NCBI RefSeq assembly: GCF_023921125.1
Contig: NZ_CP099466.1
Span: forward strand, 3,224,001-3,288,000
Source: Arthrobacter caoxuetaonis
Lineage (GTDB): Bacteria; Actinomycetota; Actinomycetes; Actinomycetales; Micrococcaceae
Direction: 5' to 3'
Length of the DNA: 64,000 nt
This document shows positions 25,042 to 32,845 of the stretch, piece after piece; the stretch's first letter is position 1; every line of letters starts with the position of its first letter. The position numbers and the translations under genes were made by a program. The notes under the pieces are model-generated. The model was not told where the DNA came from. It ran no database searches and was given only the letters and a program-made list of their open reading frames with translations.

Positions 25042-25989
25042 CTAGTCCGCGAGCAGTGGACGGGTGTCCAATGTGGTGTCGATGATCTTGTATTTGTGCA
25101 TCAGATCTGCAGTTTTCTGCAGCTGATCACCGTCGAGGTTGCCCTGGAAACTGGGCATTTCGATTTGTTCCACGACTTCTGCGGGGACCTTGGTAAAGGT
25201 GGGGACCAGCTCAACCAGCCGCGGACGGTTGTCCTGGAGTTCCTCCGCTGATACAGCAATGGCCTTGCGGAAACCTTCGACTGCGTCGGGGTTCTCCTGC
25301 AGGAATTGTTCCGTCGTGAGCCATCCTGCCACCGGCATTCCGTCGACCGGCCCAGTGAACAGGTTTGAGATTTTGACGAAGCCAGCCGCTTCCGCACTGG
25401 CCTGGAATGGCTCAACCTGCCAGATGGCGTCCACAGCTCCGCGCTCCAGGGCTGCCTGCATATCCGGGTATGGCATCTCGATCAGGTCCACGGCCGAAGA
25501 ATCCAGTCCGGCATCCTCAAGCAGCGCGTAGACGGCGACGGAACCGATGTTCTGGAGATTGTTCACCGCGAATGTCTTGCCGGCGAGATCCTCTATCCCG
25601 GTGATGCCTGAATCCTTAGCCACAAAGATTCCGTGGTCGGCCGCGCCGACGTCGTTCCCGGAAATGAAGCGCACCGGCAGCCCCTGCTTTACCGCCAGCA
25701 GCGCCGAGGTGTAGTTGGCATAGGTGACGTCGACGCCGCCCGAGACCAGGTTTGGGATCGCGGCGGCCCCACCCTGAGTCTGGACGAGTTCGACTTCGAG
25801 GTCTTCGGCAGCAAATAGGCCATTCTTCTCCGCATGCACCGCGGTAGAGGTGTGCACCAAAGGGAAATAGCCGACCTTCACAGTTACGTCTGATGCCGCC
25901 TGCGAAGACCCGCACGCGGCTAGCCCCAGCGTTGCTGCAGAAAGAGCCGCGATTGTGAAGTAACGCTGGAAATTTCCGCGTGCAATCAT
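25042..25989 (-). CDS. NitT/TauT-type ABC substrate-binding lipoprotein
   Basis: 315 aa from the ATG at 25989 (AAAGGA 6 nt upstream). Lipoprotein signal with lipobox LAAC. The SsuA/TauA/NMT1-like fold is visible in VKVGYFPLVHTSTAVHAEKN, VSGGVDVTYANYTSALLAVK and DLAGKTFAVNNLQNIGSVAV. It is the first gene of the P450 operon, 9 nt before the P450 start. No permease or ATPase gene accompanies it, so it must use a transporter encoded elsewhere or work as a sensor. The likely ligand is the P450 substrate (an aromatic acid), by context only. Confidence 0.85.
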   Translation of the reverse strand: MIARGNFQRYFTIAALSAATLGLAACGSSQAASDVTVKVGYFPLVHTSTAVHAEKNGLFAAEDLEVELVQTQGGAAAIPNLVSGGVDVTYANYTSALLAVKQGLPVRFISGNDVGAADHGIFVAKDSGITGIEDLAGKTFAVNNLQNIGSVAVYALLEDAGLDSSAVDLIEMPYPDMQAALERGAVDAIWQVEPFQASAEAAGFVKISNLFTGPVDGMPVAGWLTTEQFLQENPDAVEGFRKAIAVSAEELQDNRPRLVELVPTFTKVPAEVVEQIEMPSFQGNLDGDQLQKTADLMHKYKIIDTTLDTRPLLAD

Positions 25990-26125
25990 CGTTTTCCTTT
26001 CAAAGGGCGCCTCATTGCGCCTGATCAATGTCCTGCTAATAAGCGGTTTTCAGATCGAACCCCCTCGCCCGAGTATGAGATGTGTCACAATGCTGGCTCC
26101 AGCTAGTTTCCGTTGAAAGGAAAAT

Positions 26126-27001
26126 ATGGCCAACGGTTCTTCGGGGCGGTCAGCACTCAGCAGGATTATGCAGATTCTGGGCACCTTTGACGTAAATTCC
26201 GCATTCCTTACCGTGTCCCAGCTGTCACAGCGAAGCGGTCTGCCGCTCGCAACTACACACCGGGTGGTGTCGGAACTCGAGCAGTTTGGCTTGCTTGAAC
26301 GGGAACGGGACAAGACTTATCGGATAGGCGTACGCCTGTGGGAAATCGCCTGCCGTACACCGGGTGCCCTGGGGATCCGTGAAATAGCCATGCCCTATCT
26401 TCAGGAAATCCACTTCGCCGTGCGGCAGCATGCCCAGCTGGGCATCCTCCAAGGCCATGATGTGCTCTTCCTGGAACGACTTTCGACCCGGAACGCCGTT
26501 GTGAATGTGACGCTCATTGGCGGGCGGCTGCCCCTGCACGCCTCCTCCAGCGGACTGGTTCTCCTCGCGCACGGGCCCGGCAGTCTCCAAGATGAGGTAC
26601 TTTCCTCAGAGCTCGTGAAATACACAAAAGATACGGTCCAGAGTCCGGCGCACCTCCGCCGGTTGCTGGCCCAAATCCGCGAACAGGGCCATGCAGTCGG
26701 CAATGGCTTCATCCATCCCCATGCCCGGGGAATAGCCGTCCCGGTTTACGGGATGCAGGAAACGGTCGTTGCCGCCATCAGCGTGGTGATTCCCAATGAC
26801 GCTACTCCGACGCTTCCGACGGTACGCCTGCTAAAGGACGCCGCCCACCAGGTTTCAACGGCGTTGCGGGCCGCCTACCTACCGCTAGGCGACCCCCACG
26901 ACCCCCAGTCGACCGTTGGCGGCAAATACCGCACTCTGGTGAACTCCTCCATGAATTCCATGGACTTCTTTGCGCGGCACCGGCAGAATCATTCGCTGTA
27001 A
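26126..27001 (+). CDS. IclR-family regulator of the P450 operon
   Basis: 291 aa, ATG at 26126 with AAAGGA upstream. N-terminal wHTH (ALSRIMQILGTFDVNSAFLT, then LSQRSGLPLATTHRVVSELE) and C-terminal effector domain (IREIAMPYLQEIHFAVRQHA, GIAVPVYGMQETVVAAISVV). It is divergent from the SBP-P450-ferredoxin-reductase operon across a 136-bp shared promoter region, which makes it the probable regulator. IclR proteins of aromatic catabolism usually bind the substrate or an intermediate. Confidence 0.9.
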   Translation: MANGSSGRSALSRIMQILGTFDVNSAFLTVSQLSQRSGLPLATTHRVVSELEQFGLLERERDKTYRIGVRLWEIACRTPGALGIREIAMPYLQEIHFAVRQHAQLGILQGHDVLFLERLSTRNAVVNVTLIGGRLPLHASSSGLVLLAHGPGSLQDEVLSSELVKYTKDTVQSPAHLRRLLAQIREQGHAVGNGFIHPHARGIAVPVYGMQETVVAAISVVIPNDATPTLPTVRLLKDAAHQVSTALRAAYLPLGDPHDPQSTVGGKYRTLVNSSMNSMDFFARHRQNHSL

Positions 27002-27017
27002 GTATGCGAAGTCGCGG

Positions 27018-27374
27018 CTAGTACGGCGTGTGCTGGTGCAGGGCAAGCTTCCACTCGCCGTCCTCCTTCGCATACACACTGCTCAGCAAGGCCGTGTAAG
27101 GAGTGCCCTCCCGGTCGGCCCGCACCTTGTAGGTGAGGACGCCGACGTCGTTCCCCAGGTAGTTCTCCAGCGGGTCGATGATCTCGAACGCCGACCAGGG
27201 CGGCCCGCCCATCGAATCGATGATCTGCTGGCGGTCCGTGATCCGCAGGCCGTTGGTCAGCATCACCACGGGCTCCCGGGCCAGCACCCGGGCATAGAAC
27301 GCCGTTGCCGCCGCCGGCCCGGTGGACAGCGCGTGCCAGCCGGACGTCTCCAGTTCCACAAGTTCGTTTTCCAT
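27018..27374 (-). CDS. NTF2-like/SnoaL-fold protein
   Basis: 118 aa with the DUF4440/SnoaL-like pattern: a first helix (VELETSGWHALSTGPAAATAFYARVLA), then VVMLTNGLRITDRQQIIDSM, PLENYLGNDVGVLTYKV, and the terminal strand EWKLALHQHTPY. Small cone-shaped NTF2-fold proteins may be enzymes or ligand binders; no catalytic residues can be named here. It is convergent with the IclR gene and divergent from the luciferase-like monooxygenase. Confidence 0.75.
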   Translation of the reverse strand: MENELVELETSGWHALSTGPAAATAFYARVLAREPVVMLTNGLRITDRQQIIDSMGGPPWSAFEIIDPLENYLGNDVGVLTYKVRADREGTPYTALLSSVYAKEDGEWKLALHQHTPY

Positions 27375-27455
27375 GGTCCGGCACTGTAGCCCGGGTCAGC
27401 GGGAGGAAACAGGGGCGGCCGGAATATCCGCAGTGCACCGGACGCTGACACCAAC

Positions 27456-28475
27456 GTGAAGAAGATTGGATTCCTTTCCTTTGGCCACTATCAGGACGTT
27501 CCGGGGTCGCTGACGCCGACGGCCGGTGACGCGCTGCTGCAGGCCATCGACCTGGCGGTCGCGGCCGAAGAAGTCGGTGCCGACGGAGCGTTTGTGCGCG
27601 TGCACCATTTCGCCCCGCAGCAGGCCTCGCCGTTCCCGCTTCTCGCGGCGATGGCTGCCCGCACCAAGCGCATTGATCTGGGCACCGGCGTGATCGACAT
27701 GAGGTACGAAAACCCGCTGTACATGGCTGAGGAAGCCGCGGCAACGGACCTGATCAGCGGCGGCAGGCTGCAGCTCGGCATCAGCCGGGGATCCCCCGAG
27801 CCTGCGCTGCGCGGCGCTGAGTCGTTCGGCTATGTACCCGGCGAGGGACAGACCGACGCCGATATGGCCCGGCACCACACCGATGTTTTCCGCGCGGCCA
27901 TCATCGGCCGCGGCATGGCGCCCGCCAACCCGGAGATGACCGGGCACCGCGGACTGCTGCCCATCGAGCCCCAGTCCCCCGGCCTCAGCGACCGCATCTG
28001 GTGGGGTTCAGGCACCCGGGCAACGGCTAAGTGGACCGGCGAGCAGGGCATGAACCTGATGAGCTCCACCCTGCTGACCGAGGACACCGGCGTCCCCTTC
28101 GATGAGCTGCAGGCCGAGCAGATCCACGTCTACAAGGAAGCGTGGAAGGCTGCCGGCCATCCCGGGCAGGGCAAGGTCTCCGTGAGCCGGAGCATCATTC
28201 CCCTGGTTTCCGACGCCGACCGCCGTTACTTCGGTGTGCGTGCCCAGGTTGAAGGCCGGGATCAGGTGGGCAGGCTGGAGGGCGGCCTGGCCCGGTTCGG
28301 GCGCAGCTATGTGGGTGAGCCGGACGTGATCGCCAAGGAACTGGCCGCCGACGCTGCGGTCCAGCTTGCGGACACCGTGCTGGTCACGGTGCCGAACCAG
28401 CTGGGCGTGGACTACAACGCGGCGCTGCTGGAGAACATCGTCAAGCTCGTGGCTCCGGACGCCGGCTGGCGGTAG
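27456..28475 (+). CDS. Luciferase-like (LLM class) flavin-dependent monooxygenase
   Basis: 339 aa, GTG start at 27456 with no RBS. TIM-barrel luciferase-like features: IGFLSFGHYQDV at the N-terminus, VAAEEVGADGAFVRVHHFAPQ, GTGVIDMRYENPLYMAEEAA and ISGGRLQLGISRGSP. This group uses reduced FMN and oxygen (or F420 in actinobacteria). The presence of SPEP after the glycine-rich turn favours the FMN alkanal-monooxygenase-like branch, but the cofactor cannot be settled by eye. Confidence 0.85.
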   Translation: MKKIGFLSFGHYQDVPGSLTPTAGDALLQAIDLAVAAEEVGADGAFVRVHHFAPQQASPFPLLAAMAARTKRIDLGTGVIDMRYENPLYMAEEAAATDLISGGRLQLGISRGSPEPALRGAESFGYVPGEGQTDADMARHHTDVFRAAIIGRGMAPANPEMTGHRGLLPIEPQSPGLSDRIWWGSGTRATAKWTGEQGMNLMSSTLLTEDTGVPFDELQAEQIHVYKEAWKAAGHPGQGKVSVSRSIIPLVSDADRRYFGVRAQVEGRDQVGRLEGGLARFGRSYVGEPDVIAKELAADAAVQLADTVLVTVPNQLGVDYNAALLENIVKLVAPDAGWR

Positions 28476-28484
28476 TCCGAGGGT

Positions 28485-28952
28485 TCATTCAGTGGCTCCC
28501 GTGACGGCGGCCGCGATCACTGCACCGGCGCTGTCTTCGACACCACCGCTCAGACGGATTGCGCTGATCTGCTCGAGCGGTGCGGCCAGCGGTACCGTGC
28601 GCGGTTGGCTATCGCAGGTCAGAGTGAAGGGGTCGATGCCGCTCCATGAGGACTCTGCGCGCACCATGGCGCCGAAGCTGGCTTCACCGCCACCGAAACA
28701 GGCCACACTGATGCCCTCGATGCGAGCCTCCGCCGGATAGCTCAGAGTCACTCCGTCAAATGGCACTTCCTCGCTCTGTGTGGCGCGCCAAGTACCGGCA
28801 CCGAGGGAGCTCTCACTCGTCGCGGCAGTCTCGATGAAGGCGTCCGCCTGGGCCTGGGCTGTATCCCAGTCGGGTTCGGCCGGTGAGGCGCAGGACGCCA
28901 AACCGATCGAGAGCGTGGCAGGAATGACGAGCAGGGATCGGCGTCGGTGCAT
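28485..28952 (-). CDS. Putative lipoprotein, 155 aa
   Basis: The start at 28952 gives a short basic N-terminus (MHRRRS), a hydrophobic stretch and a lipobox LASC; longer starts would put the signal in the middle. The mature part has two further cysteines (SVACFGGG and LTCDS) that may pair. No known domain recognised. Exported and membrane-anchored, function unknown. It is convergent with the LLM monooxygenase, and its promoter side holds repeat copy A. Confidence 0.65.
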   Translation of the reverse strand: MHRRRSLLVIPATLSIGLASCASPAEPDWDTAQAQADAFIETAATSESSLGAGTWRATQSEEVPFDGVTLSYPAEARIEGISVACFGGGEASFGAMVRAESSWSGIDPFTLTCDSQPRTVPLAAPLEQISAIRLSGGVEDSAGAVIAAAVTGATE

Positions 28953-29015
28953 GGCGGTGATCGTAACACCAGCGCTCACAGCGATCTCAGCGCGCCGCGC
29001 CCCGGCGTCGTCATC

Positions 29016-29080
29016 CCCATCGAGAGGCCAGTTACGGCTCCTCTGAGCCCTCAAACGGGCCGTAAGTGGCCTCTCGGCGG
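29016..29080. repeat. Palindromic repeat, copy A
   Basis: Left arm CGAGAGGCCAGTTACGGCTC (29021-29040). The right arm at 29057-29077 is its inverse with three differences. The 16-nt loop differs from copies B and C. It is the most diverged of three family members in this region. Confidence 0.85.
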
Positions 29081-29092
29081 AGGAAGAGAGGG

Positions 29093-29392
29093 CTACTTCT
29101 TCCGGCCGAAAACCAGGGACGCGAGCGCGGTCGCCGCAGTGACGGTGTAGACCGACGGCCAGGCGCCCATCTTCTTGGCGAGGGGATGCGAGAGCCCAAA
29201 GGCTGCCACATAGGTGGTGGTGAGGGCGACGGCGGTACCGGTGCCGGCGTCGCGCTTCCAGAGTGCAAACGCAGCTGCGCCCGCAACGGCGAGGACGGCT
29301 CCCCCGAGCTGCCGGTTGCCGGTGTCGCGGGCAGTCTTGTAGCCGCCGATCAGGCCGGCGGACGTGATGAGCGGGGTCAGCAAAGATGCCAC
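29093..29392 (-). CDS. Small membrane protein, 99 aa
   Basis: GTG start at 29392 with AAGGAG 5 nt upstream. The product has three weakly to strongly hydrophobic segments (LLTPLITSAGLIGGY, LGGAVLAVAGAAAFALW, AVALTTTYVAAFGL) and a basic tail (FGRKK). Similar small proteins occur in many actinobacteria without known function. It stands between palindromic repeats A and B. Confidence 0.65.
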   Translation of the reverse strand: MASLLTPLITSAGLIGGYKTARDTGNRQLGGAVLAVAGAAAFALWKRDAGTGTAVALTTTYVAAFGLSHPLAKKMGAWPSVYTVTAATALASLVFGRKK

Positions 29393-29430
29393 GATTTCTC
29401 CTTGGGTTGGACTCCTTCCAGCCTAACCCC

Positions 29431-29496
29431 GCCCATCGAGAGGCCAGTTACGGCTCGTTTCAGTGCTGAAAAGAGCCGTAACTGGCCTCTCGGCGG
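29431..29496. repeat. Palindromic repeat, copy B
   Basis: Arms at 29437-29456 and 29474-29493 are perfectly complementary over 20 bp (CGAGAGGCCAGTTACGGCTC and inverse). Including the loop and the leading CCTAACCCCGCCCAT, about 60 bp are nearly identical to copy C. Confidence 0.92.
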
Positions 29497-29619
29497 TTGG
29501 GGCGGCGGTTGAGGGCAGGTGAGGGGAGAGCGCGGCAAATTCCGTTTGGGACCCTACCTATCAGCGGCAGCTCGGCGTTTACTGGAGAGCACCAAGAACC
29601 GAACCACAAGGGAGTGGAG

Positions 29620-31422
29620 ATGGCTGATTCTGCACAGGCAGATCTGGACCGGGGCGTGGAAGCCTGGCTTGCCGCATTCAATACCGCGCTTCAGGACCGC
29701 AATGCCGCGGCGGCGGCAGATCTGTTCGAAGAAGACGGACTCTGGCGGGACTTCGTCTCCTTCACCTGGAACCTGAAAACCCTCGACGGACGGCAGCAGA
29801 TCGCCGAAATGCTGGAAGCTGTCCTTGACGATGTGCAGCCCACCGGCTGGACCCTGGCCGAACCCGCGACGGGAGACGACGGTGTCACCGAAGCATGGAT
29901 TACGTTCGAGACCGCACCCTCCCGCGGCTGGGGACACCTGCGGCTGCGCGACGGCAAGGCCTGGACCCTGCTCACCACCATGCAGGAGCTGAAGGGCTTC
30001 GAAGAGGAGAAAGGCGCCAACCGGCCCAAGGGCGTGGAACACACCATCGAGCGCGGGCGGAAGTCCTGGCTCGAGCAGAAACAGGAGCACCAGGCCCGGC
30101 TGGGCTATGAGGATCAGCCGTACTGCGTGATCGTGGGCGGAGGGCAGGGCGGCATCGGCCTGGCCGCGCGGCTGCGGCGGCTGAACGTGCCCACCATCGT
30201 GATCGAGCGGAATGAGAGCGCCGGCGATTCGTGGCGCAAACGGTACAAGTCCCTCGCCCTGCACGACCCGGTCTGGTACGACCACCTGCCCTATCTCAAG
30301 TTTCCCGATGACTGGCCGGTGTTCGCTCCCAAGGACAAGATCGGAGACTGGCTGGAGCACTACACCGCGATCATGGAGCTGGACTACTGGTCCGGCACCG
30401 AGTGCCTGGGCGCCGCATATGACGACGACGCCGGCACTTGGGAACTGCGGGTCCGCCGGCGTGGCGAAGAGGTCACGCTCCGTCCGCAGCAGCTGGTATT
30501 CGCGCTCGGAGTCTCCGGCTACCCCAATGTGCCGGAGTTCGACGGCGCCAAGGCCTTCCTCGGCGAGCAGTACCACTCCTCGCAGTACCCCGGCGGCGGA
30601 GACCAGGCCGGGAAGAAGGCCCTGATCGTCGGTTCGAACAACTCGGCCCACGACATCGCCGCCGATCTCTGGGAACACGGTGCGGACGTCACCATGCTGC
30701 AGCGCTCCTCCACTCATATCGTCCGAAGCGATTCGCTGATGGAGTTCGCGCTCGGGGACCTCTACTCCGAGCGGGCGCTGGCCGCCGGCACGACCACCGA
30801 AAAAGCGGACATGCTCTTCGCCTCACTCCCCTACCGGATCCTGCCCGACGCCCAGATCCCGATCTACGACACCATTGCCGAGCACGACGCCGAATTCTAT
30901 GACCAGCTCCGCGCGGCGGGGTTCGACCTCGATTTCGGTGAAGATGGTTCCGGCCTGTTCCTGAAGTATCTGCGCCGTGGCTCCGGCTACTACATCGATG
31001 TCGGCGCCTCCCAGCTGATCATCGACGGGCGGGTGAAGCTGAAGCAGGGCCAGGTCGCCAAGCTCACCGGCAGCGGTGCGGTGCTCGATGACGGGACGGA
31101 ACTGGACGCGGACATCATCATCTACGCCACCGGGTACGGGTCAATGAACAACTGGCTGGCGGACCTGATCTCCCCGGAGGTCGCCGACCAGGTAGGCAAG
31201 TGCTGGGGCTACGGCTCCGGCACCACCAAGGATCCGGGCCCATGGGAGGGCGAGCTGCGCAACATGTGGAAACCGACCAACGTGGAGAACCTCTGGATCC
31301 ACGGCGGAAACCTGCACCAGAGCCGGCACTACTCAACCTTCCTGGCGCTGCAGCTCAAGGCCCGGATGGAGGGGCTGCCAACTCCGGTGTACGGACTGCA
31401 GGAGGTACACCACACGCGCTGA
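29620..31422 (+). CDS. NTF2-domain/flavin-containing monooxygenase fusion
   Basis: 600 aa from the ATG at 29620 (GGGAG upstream). Residues about 10-130 form an NTF2-like domain (VEAWLAAFNTALQDRNAAAAADLF). From about 168 the FAD fold begins with CVIVGGGQGGIGLAARL (173-178 GGGQGG), and a second nucleotide-binding motif IVGSNNSAHDIAADL (about 336-348) is the NADPH site of flavoprotein monooxygenases. IYATGYGSMNNWLADLI is the C-terminal ATG motif. This architecture is known for CzcO-like/YUC-like NAD(P)-dependent oxidoreductases; it probably oxidises a small organic substrate. Palindromic repeats B and C flank the gene on both sides. Confidence 0.88.
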   Translation: MADSAQADLDRGVEAWLAAFNTALQDRNAAAAADLFEEDGLWRDFVSFTWNLKTLDGRQQIAEMLEAVLDDVQPTGWTLAEPATGDDGVTEAWITFETAPSRGWGHLRLRDGKAWTLLTTMQELKGFEEEKGANRPKGVEHTIERGRKSWLEQKQEHQARLGYEDQPYCVIVGGGQGGIGLAARLRRLNVPTIVIERNESAGDSWRKRYKSLALHDPVWYDHLPYLKFPDDWPVFAPKDKIGDWLEHYTAIMELDYWSGTECLGAAYDDDAGTWELRVRRRGEEVTLRPQQLVFALGVSGYPNVPEFDGAKAFLGEQYHSSQYPGGGDQAGKKALIVGSNNSAHDIAADLWEHGADVTMLQRSSTHIVRSDSLMEFALGDLYSERALAAGTTTEKADMLFASLPYRILPDAQIPIYDTIAEHDAEFYDQLRAAGFDLDFGEDGSGLFLKYLRRGSGYYIDVGASQLIIDGRVKLKQGQVAKLTGSGAVLDDGTELDADIIIYATGYGSMNNWLADLISPEVADQVGKCWGYGSGTTKDPGPWEGELRNMWKPTNVENLWIHGGNLHQSRHYSTFLALQLKARMEGLPTPVYGLQEVHHTR

Positions 31423-31429
31423 CCCCTAA

Positions 31430-31510
31430 CCCCGCCCATCGAGAGGCCAGTTACGGCTCGTTTCAGCGCTGAGAAGAGCCGTAACTGGCCTCTCGGCCTC
31501 TCGGCGGGGG
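31430..31510. repeat. Palindromic repeat, copy C
   Basis: Arms 31440-31459 and 31477-31496 are perfectly complementary. The right end carries an extra CCTCTCGG, so the arm tip is duplicated (TCTCGGCCTCTCGGCGG). Sequence and flanks match copy B. It lies between the convergent monooxygenase and RelA/SpoT-type genes. Confidence 0.92.
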
Positions 31511-31537
31511 ACGGGGGACGGGGGAGGTGACCACGCC

Positions 31538-32563
31538 CTACGGTCCCAGACGACGCAGCCGGTACTCCAGCTTGGCGCGGCGGGTGCCGTCGTCGTCCAT
31601 GAAGTGCGTGCGGTCCACGTACTGGGTGCCGAAGCGGTGCAGCAGCACGTCGTCGGCCGCGCGCACATGCCCGGGCGGGAAACGGTACTCGATCCGGCGT
31701 GCGGCGAAGGCCCAGTCCGCCGTCTTGAACAAGGCGTACGCCAGCGGAACGGTATCCACCCCATTGGCCCGCAGCACGTCAACCAGCCATTCATACTGTT
31801 CAGCGCGGCTGCGCGGATTCTGCGGCAGCTCATGCTCCAGGATGCCCCGGACCGCAGCAGCGGTGAGCTCCAGTGAAGGTTCCGTGGCTGCCTGCACCGA
31901 TTCGCGTTCGTCGAGCGCTTTTTGGGCGGTGACCACCTCGTTGATGGTGTCGAACTCGCGGTCAGCCAACTCGATCAGCCCGGACGCCAGCGTGAAGGCC
32001 CGGTTGACCTCTGGAGGCACCTCGCCGCCGTTCTTGTAGCGGATGTCGTGCTCGAACTCAGCCCAGGCATGCTGCAGGATGGTGCGCAGCTGCACCTCAA
32101 ACCGCTGGCCGGCAAACGCGTCGCACCCCGGCGGCGGCCGGCGGGCCGGAACGGCGAGGACCAGGTGCTGGCCGGAATAGCCGAACTCTCCGCGGGAGCG
32201 CTGCTCGCTGGCTTTGTCGACGTGGCCGAGCTGGTCAAAGGCTCCGGCGAGCGCCCCAATCGCGCTGCTGATGTCCGATTCGAGGAACAGGATGACCCGC
32301 AGCCCGATGATGTCATCAATGTCCTGCATCCCGCCCGGATACTTCGGCGCACCGTCTGGCAGCAGCCGGGACAGCTTGGTGTTCAGCGAGCCGTGGCCCT
32401 TCACCCGGTGCTGGATGTCGTGGTAATTCAGCCCGTCATCCCCGAGCCGCGCGACGACGGCGGAGTGGATGGCGGACTCAGCTGCCTCAAACTGCGGACG
32501 CACGGCTTGGAAGGCCTGGGTCCATTGCTCAACCTGGTCGCTGTGGACCGGCGGAATCTGCAC
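31538..32563 (-). CDS. RelA/SpoT-domain (GTP pyrophosphokinase-like) protein
   Basis: 341 aa from the GTG at 32563 (AAGGAG 5 nt upstream); the frame stays open far upstream but lacks coding character there. Synthetase motifs: HRVKGHGSLNTKLSR (about 52-66), DIDDIIGLRVILFLESD (about 77-93), GYSGQHLVL and FEVQLRTILQHAWAEFEHDIRY with the catalytic EVQLRT. It has no HD hydrolase, TGS or ACT domain, so it resembles a small alarmone synthetase with a C-terminal extension of about 130 residues. The usual GYRSIH appears as GYSGQH, which leaves activity open. Confidence 0.85.
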   Translation of the reverse strand: MQIPPVHSDQVEQWTQAFQAVRPQFEAAESAIHSAVVARLGDDGLNYHDIQHRVKGHGSLNTKLSRLLPDGAPKYPGGMQDIDDIIGLRVILFLESDISSAIGALAGAFDQLGHVDKASEQRSRGEFGYSGQHLVLAVPARRPPPGCDAFAGQRFEVQLRTILQHAWAEFEHDIRYKNGGEVPPEVNRAFTLASGLIELADREFDTINEVVTAQKALDERESVQAATEPSLELTAAAVRGILEHELPQNPRSRAEQYEWLVDVLRANGVDTVPLAYALFKTADWAFAARRIEYRFPPGHVRAADDVLLHRFGTQYVDRTHFMDDDGTRRAKLEYRLRRLGP

Positions 32564-32845
32564 GTTTTCTCCTTGCCGGGTTGCGGGGCCGCCCACCGCG
32601 GATGCGGCGGCCGTCTCTCCGGTAAAGGTACGACGCCGAACCCACCCCACCAGTGTTTGTCCGGTTCCGGCCAAAGACAACACCTGCCCGCGGACCCGCG
32701 GCCCGGCGGTGCCGGTTGGACCCGGGCTATGGTTCCGGAAAAGCGTTGAAAGCCGCGCCCGGCAGGCGAAGAATTGGCAGAGCATGATTCCCAGCCTTCC
32801 CGTCCCCGGTCCGGACGGCCTGGTGTATTCGAGGCGGAGGAACCC

